From Mobilitalea sp. (GTDB lineage Bacteria > Bacillota_A > Clostridia > Lachnospirales > Lachnospiraceae), in NCBI GenBank assembly GCA_029974875.1, contig JARKQP010000346.1, positions 1 through 10,407 of the forward strand: DNA of 10,407 bases, written 5' to 3'. How positions within the stretch are numbered: position 1 is the first letter of the stretch; each line of letters opens with the position of its first letter. The translations under genes and the position numbers were made by a program. Below are positions 7,305-10,407 of this stretch, piece after piece. The notes under the pieces were generated by a model. That model was not told the origin of the DNA and did not search any database. It saw only the letters and a list, made by a program, of their open reading frames with translations.

Positions 7305-8228
7305 ATGAACAGATTAGAGAGGCTTGCGAATGAGGCTACCACAAGAAGGCATATGTCCAGGGATATTTTATGTTTTAAGGCAATTGGCTATCCTTTGATT
7401 TTCTTATTTGCCATACTATGCCTGGTTCCGTTTTTGATCGTGATCGGTTCCTCCTTTACCTCGGAAGCATATATCATACGCAGTGGCTACAGCTTCTGGC
7501 CAAAGGAGTGGTCCTTTGAGAGCTACAAGACAATTTTCCAGAGTCCCATGGCAATTATCAGGGCCTATGGGGTAACCATATTTGTGACGGTAGTGGGAAC
7601 GGCCTTAAGTGTATTCCTGAATACTATGGCTGGATATGTGTTGCAAAGAAAGGATTTTGAGTGGAGGAATAAGCTGTCTTTCTTTTACTTTTTCACGACC
7701 CTCTTCAGCGGGGGCTTGATGCCCTGGTATATCCTGTGTGTGAAATACCTGCATCTGAAGGATTCCATCTGGGCTATGATTTTGCCGGGTTTGGTGTCGG
7801 TGTGGAATATTTTGCTGGTGAAGGGCTTTATGGGCGGGATCCCCTTTGAAATGACGGAGGCGGCTAAAATAGACGGTGCTGGGGATTTTTCCATTTTCCT
7901 GAAGCTGATCTGGCCCCTGTCCAAGCCGGTCATTGCGACCATAGGCTTATTTACTGCCCTGATCTATTGGAATGACTGGTACAATTCCATGCTGTTCATA
8001 AACAATGACCAGCTCTACAGCCTGCAGTACCAGCTATATAAATTGATCAATGATGCGAAAGAGCTCCGCAAGATCGCGGAGGAATCGGGTATCGTGGTGG
8101 ATACGGTGCCCATCGAGTCCATGAAAATGGCTTTAACAGTGGTTGTAACAGGACCTATCGTCTTATTATATCCTTTTGTGCAGAGGTATTTCATAAAAGG
8201 CCTGACCTTAGGTGCTGTCAAAGGATAG
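7305..8228 (+). CDS. Carbohydrate ABC transporter permease, LplC/YtcP-type
   Basis: Second membrane subunit (307 residues), expected to pair with the preceding permease as a heterodimer. TM1 is at about 28-50. Additional hydrophobic segments lie at about 88-112, 123-146, 156-174, 206-226 and 273-295. The EAA loop starts around 182 (EMTEAAKIDGAG), with the conserved glycine at 191, and contacts the ATPase. The C-terminus, FVQRYFIKGLTLGAVKG, is the typical ending of LplC/MalG-like permeases. AGGAGG (7292-7297) lies 7 bases before the ATG, supporting this start. The solute-binding lipoprotein gene begins 33 bases downstream, so the three genes almost surely form one transcript. Confidence 0.95.
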   Translation: MNRLERLANEATTRRHMSRDILCFKAIGYPLIFLFAILCLVPFLIVIGSSFTSEAYIIRSGYSFWPKEWSFESYKTIFQSPMAIIRAYGVTIFVTVVGTALSVFLNTMAGYVLQRKDFEWRNKLSFFYFFTTLFSGGLMPWYILCVKYLHLKDSIWAMILPGLVSVWNILLVKGFMGGIPFEMTEAAKIDGAGDFSIFLKLIWPLSKPVIATIGLFTALIYWNDWYNSMLFINNDQLYSLQYQLYKLINDAKELRKIAEESGIVVDTVPIESMKMALTVVVTGPIVLLYPFVQRYFIKGLTLGAVKG

Positions 8229-8261
8229 TACAAAAATAAAAATTGAGGAGGATTTCGCGTT

Positions 8262-9866
8262 ATGAAAAAAGTAAGAAAAATTGTGGCCTTGCTGCTCGTG
8301 GGAATGCTGGCCCTGTCGGCGCTGACCGGCTGCAGCGGCGGGAAAAAGCCTGACGGACAGACAGGAGAAAACACACAGCCGACCCAAGCTGCACAAAACG
8401 GTGGTTCCGGGGATGCGGCACTGACCTATAACGGGCAGGATGTATCTAAACCGGTGGAGCTTGTCATGTATTTCATCGGAGATAAACCAGAGGATGAGGA
8501 GCTGGTGCTGGAGAAGATTAACGGGATATTAAAGGAAAAAATCAATGCAACCCTGACACTCAAGAACATGTCCCTTAGTGATTATTCCACCAAGTACGCG
8601 CTTACGATAGCAGGTGGGGAGGATATTGACTTGATTTATACCTCCACCTGGGCTTTCTATCAATCCGAGGCCAACAAGGGGGCTTTTGCGGAAGTGACGG
8701 ATCAGGTTCTGTCCGACTTTATGCCCTTACATAAGGAGAATCAGGCAGAGGCCTCCTGGGGGCAAGCCAAGATCGGAAACAAGATCTATTTCGTACCCTG
8801 CAACATGGCTAACGTAAGTGCCAATGCCCTTGTGCTCCGCGGAGACCTAAGGGAAAAATACGGTCTGGACAGACTGGTAAATCTGGAGGATCTGGAGAAA
8901 TATTATGCGGCGGTTGCCAATGACCCGGATTCCGGTGTTTCTTTTGCATACAATGCTTCACAGCATAATGATACCTCCAAATATATTGAGCTGTATTCCG
9001 AGAATAACTGGGTTAGAATCGAGGGCTCCTTAATGAATTACTTTTCCTATCAGTATTCTGATGGCATAACGGCGGATGATTTATTCTGGATCTATGGAAC
9101 GGACGAATATCTGGCTTATGCAAAGCTTATGAAGGAGTGGGCTGACAAGGGCTTCTGGTCTAAAAGCGCAATTGCCAATGCCACGGATGTAAAAGAATCC
9201 TTCCTCAATGGAACCAGCGCTTCCTTTACCCAGAATCTTGGTACGGTGGGAGCTGTTGCATCCGAGGTGGAGAAGAATCATCCGGAATGGAAGCCGGAGA
9301 TATATGACCTGAATCCGGAGGCGGACCGTTTCTTTGCCGCGTATACGGGTGACGGCGTGGCTGTAGTGGCCAATTCTAAACATCAGGACCGTGCATTCAT
9401 GGCACTCGATTTGCTGAAATTTGACCAGGAGCTGTACCGTCTTGTGCGCCACGGTATTGAAGGCACACACTATAACATAGTATCCGACGGTGTGTGGGCC
9501 GCAGGAGAACAGATGAGCAGGTATCCTTACGGAAACGGCTTCTCCTGGGGATTGAAAAACTCTATGTTTGATATGACCAGGGAGGATACCTTTGCAGATC
9601 AGGTAGAGATCGGAAAAGCCTGGTCGGCGAAGGCCGTGGAAGGACCTACCGCAGCCTTCTCCTTTGATGATACTAATGTGAAGAATGAGCTTGCCAATCT
9701 GCAAAGCGTATATACCCAGTATATTCCGCTATTAGATCTGGGTCTGATAGATGATGTCGAGGGAACCCTGGCTGAATTTAACAAGCAGGCTGAGGCGGCA
9801 GGCATACAGAAGATTATGGATGAAGTAAAGGTCCAGATGACCGCTTACTTGAACAACGTTAAATAG
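8262..9866 (+). CDS. Lipoprotein solute-binding protein of the importer, LplA-type
   Basis: Extracellular, membrane-anchored receptor (534 residues) that captures the oligosaccharide for the two permeases. A basic N-terminus and hydrophobic stretch end in the lipobox LTGC, so Cys24 is the predicted lipidated residue. A flexible Gly/Gln/Thr-rich spacer follows (about 25-52). The mature two-lobe binding fold starts near VELVMYFIGDKPEDEELV (66-83). The C-terminal part, with YIPLLDLGLIDD and the helix AAGIQKIMDEVKVQM (about 514-528), fits the DUF3502-type end of the LplA family. A strong AGGAGG (8246-8251) lies 10 bases upstream. The gene comes last after the two permeases, whereas the classic lpl order has it first. 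Ligand identity is unknown; family members bind plant or host-derived oligosaccharides. Confidence 0.95.
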   Translation: MKKVRKIVALLLVGMLALSALTGCSGGKKPDGQTGENTQPTQAAQNGGSGDAALTYNGQDVSKPVELVMYFIGDKPEDEELVLEKINGILKEKINATLTLKNMSLSDYSTKYALTIAGGEDIDLIYTSTWAFYQSEANKGAFAEVTDQVLSDFMPLHKENQAEASWGQAKIGNKIYFVPCNMANVSANALVLRGDLREKYGLDRLVNLEDLEKYYAAVANDPDSGVSFAYNASQHNDTSKYIELYSENNWVRIEGSLMNYFSYQYSDGITADDLFWIYGTDEYLAYAKLMKEWADKGFWSKSAIANATDVKESFLNGTSASFTQNLGTVGAVASEVEKNHPEWKPEIYDLNPEADRFFAAYTGDGVAVVANSKHQDRAFMALDLLKFDQELYRLVRHGIEGTHYNIVSDGVWAAGEQMSRYPYGNGFSWGLKNSMFDMTREDTFADQVEIGKAWSAKAVEGPTAAFSFDDTNVKNELANLQSVYTQYIPLLDLGLIDDVEGTLAEFNKQAEAAGIQKIMDEVKVQMTAYLNNVK

Positions 9867-9875
9867 GGAAGAAGA

Positions 9876-9909
9876 GATGTGGTCCTCTGTGAAGATAGAG
9901 GGCCACATC
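9876..9909 (+). other. Long 13-bp hairpin after the binding-protein gene
   Basis: GATGTGGTCCTCT (9876-9888) pairs with AGAGGGCCACATC (9897-9909), one G-U pair, around an 8-nt loop. It starts 9 bases after the stop codon. No T-run follows. It could be a non-canonical or partial terminator, or a 3' stabiliser that raises the level of the binding-protein message relative to the downstream hydrolase. Confidence 0.6.
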
Positions 9910-9956
9910 AATCTATGCTGATAACAATCTATGTCGATATTAATACATACTGATAA
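9909..9956 (+). repeat. Three tandem 16-bp repeats upstream of the last gene
   Basis: Units are CAATCTATGCTGATAA (9909-9924), CAATCTATGTCGATAT (9925-9940) and TAATACATACTGATAA (9941-9956). Units 1 and 2 agree at 13 of 16 bases, and units 1 and 3 at 12 of 16. They directly follow the hairpin and precede the DUF4038 gene by about 57 bases. This may be an operator-like array or a decayed minisatellite; no known binding site is recognised. Confidence 0.5.
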
Positions 9957-10013
9957 ACAGCAGGCAAGCAAGGTTAATTTTTATATGCAAAAAATGCGGG
10001 AATGGGAGGAAAT

Positions 10014-10407
10014 ATGGACAGGAGTAGGAAGAAATATAATAAGCCATGGGAAGACGGCGAATTGAAGGTAACGGATAACGGAAGATATTTTAGCTGTGGA
10101 GATACCCCTTTTTTCTGGATGGGGGATACGGCGTGGCTGTTGTTCCACCAGCTTAGCCTGGAGAAGACCTATGAGTATTTCAGGAACCGGAAGGAGCTTG
10201 GGTACAATATTATCCTGGCGGACTTTATCCATAAGCCGGGACAGAAAAACCTGGCAGGGGACAGTGCGCTTACGGATGGGGGATTTGAAAAGATCAATAG
10301 CCAGGGAGCCTTTTGGGAGCATGTGGATAGGGTAATATCAATGGCGGAGGAATTCGGGCTCTATCTGGGCTTGCTGCCGGTGTGGGGCAGCAGCATGGTA
10401 GCGGGTG
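10014..10407 (+). CDS. DUF4038 / GH140-like (apiosidase-like) glycoside hydrolase, 3' partial
   Basis: A frame without stop runs from ATG 10014 to the right edge (131 codons seen). GGAGG (10005-10009) is 4 bases upstream, somewhat close. The start KPWEDGELKVTDNGRYF, then DTPFFWMGDTAWLLFHQLS (about 30-48) and GLYLGLLPVWG (about 115-125), are characteristic of DUF4038 TIM-barrel proteins. GH140, the characterised member group, includes an apiosidase acting on the pectin rhamnogalacturonan-II in Bacteroides. The catalytic residues of that family lie further downstream, outside the window, so activity cannot be checked. No signal peptide is visible, which suggests a cytoplasmic enzyme acting on imported oligosaccharide. 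The hairpin and repeats in front of it may set its expression. Family assignment is good; the substrate is inferred. Confidence 0.85.
   Translation, partial: MDRSRKKYNKPWEDGELKVTDNGRYFSCGDTPFFWMGDTAWLLFHQLSLEKTYEYFRNRKELGYNIILADFIHKPGQKNLAGDSALTDGGFEKINSQGAFWEHVDRVISMAEEFGLYLGLLPVWGSSMVAG

Noticed and set aside
9081..9704. 207-codon minus-strand ORF inside the binding-protein gene
   Set aside because: Fully covered by the well-supported lipoprotein gene and lacks recognisable motifs.
9876..9909. Classical intrinsic terminator after the binding-protein gene
   Set aside because: The stem is strong but is followed by AATCTATGCTG rather than a T-run, so termination is not supported by sequence alone.
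10096..10335. 79-codon + strand ORF near the right edge
   Set aside because: Out-of-frame shadow of the DUF4038 gene beginning at 10014.

Overview
The window looks like part of a carbohydrate-utilisation locus from a low-to-mid G+C Gram-positive bacterium (Bacillota). A gut or soil clostridium of the Lachnospiraceae type is most likely, with a Paenibacillus-like bacillus as the alternative. This rests on the gene families (YesM/YesN-type two-component pair, LplA/LplB/LplC-type importer), strong GGAGG-type ribosome binding sites, and a lipobox on the solute-binding protein. The taxon is an inference from style, not from a marker gene. All genes are on the + strand.

Layout from left to right. 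(1) Positions 1-3164: a large family 2 glycoside hydrolase, cut at its N-terminus by the window edge. It has an intact catalytic pair, an odd pentapeptide-repeat linker and a carbohydrate-binding-like C-terminus. (2) Positions 3279-5987: an AraC-type response regulator followed by its cognate YesM-type sensor histidine kinase, which together should sense an extracellular sugar signal. (3) Positions 5988-6313: a 326-base gap with an A/purine-rich leader and the best candidate for the regulated promoter. (4) Positions 6314-9866: two membrane permeases and a lipoprotein solute-binding protein, forming an oligosaccharide ABC importer with no ATPase gene in view. (5) From 10014 to the right edge: the start of a DUF4038 / GH140-like (apiosidase-like) hydrolase, cut by the window edge.

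How the parts probably work together (inference): the histidine kinase detects a glycan or its bound form outside the cell, and the response regulator activates the importer operon. The lipoprotein and permeases bring in an oligosaccharide using a shared MsmX/MsmK-type ATPase encoded elsewhere. The GH2 and DUF4038 enzymes then remove side-chain sugars inside the cell. The DUF4038 gene hints at a plant cell-wall (pectic) substrate, but the substrate cannot be fixed from this sequence.

I do not see a radically new system. The least ordinary signals are at the RNA/DNA level. Every intergenic gap holds a perfect or near-perfect hairpin without a U-tract. A 16-codon mini-ORF is coupled by a TAATG overlap, inside a hairpin loop, to the frame of the sensor kinase. 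A 15-bp in-frame minisatellite sits inside the GH2 gene, and a 16-bp three-copy tandem repeat lies in front of the last gene. No tRNA, rRNA, CRISPR array, insertion sequence or integrase was seen.
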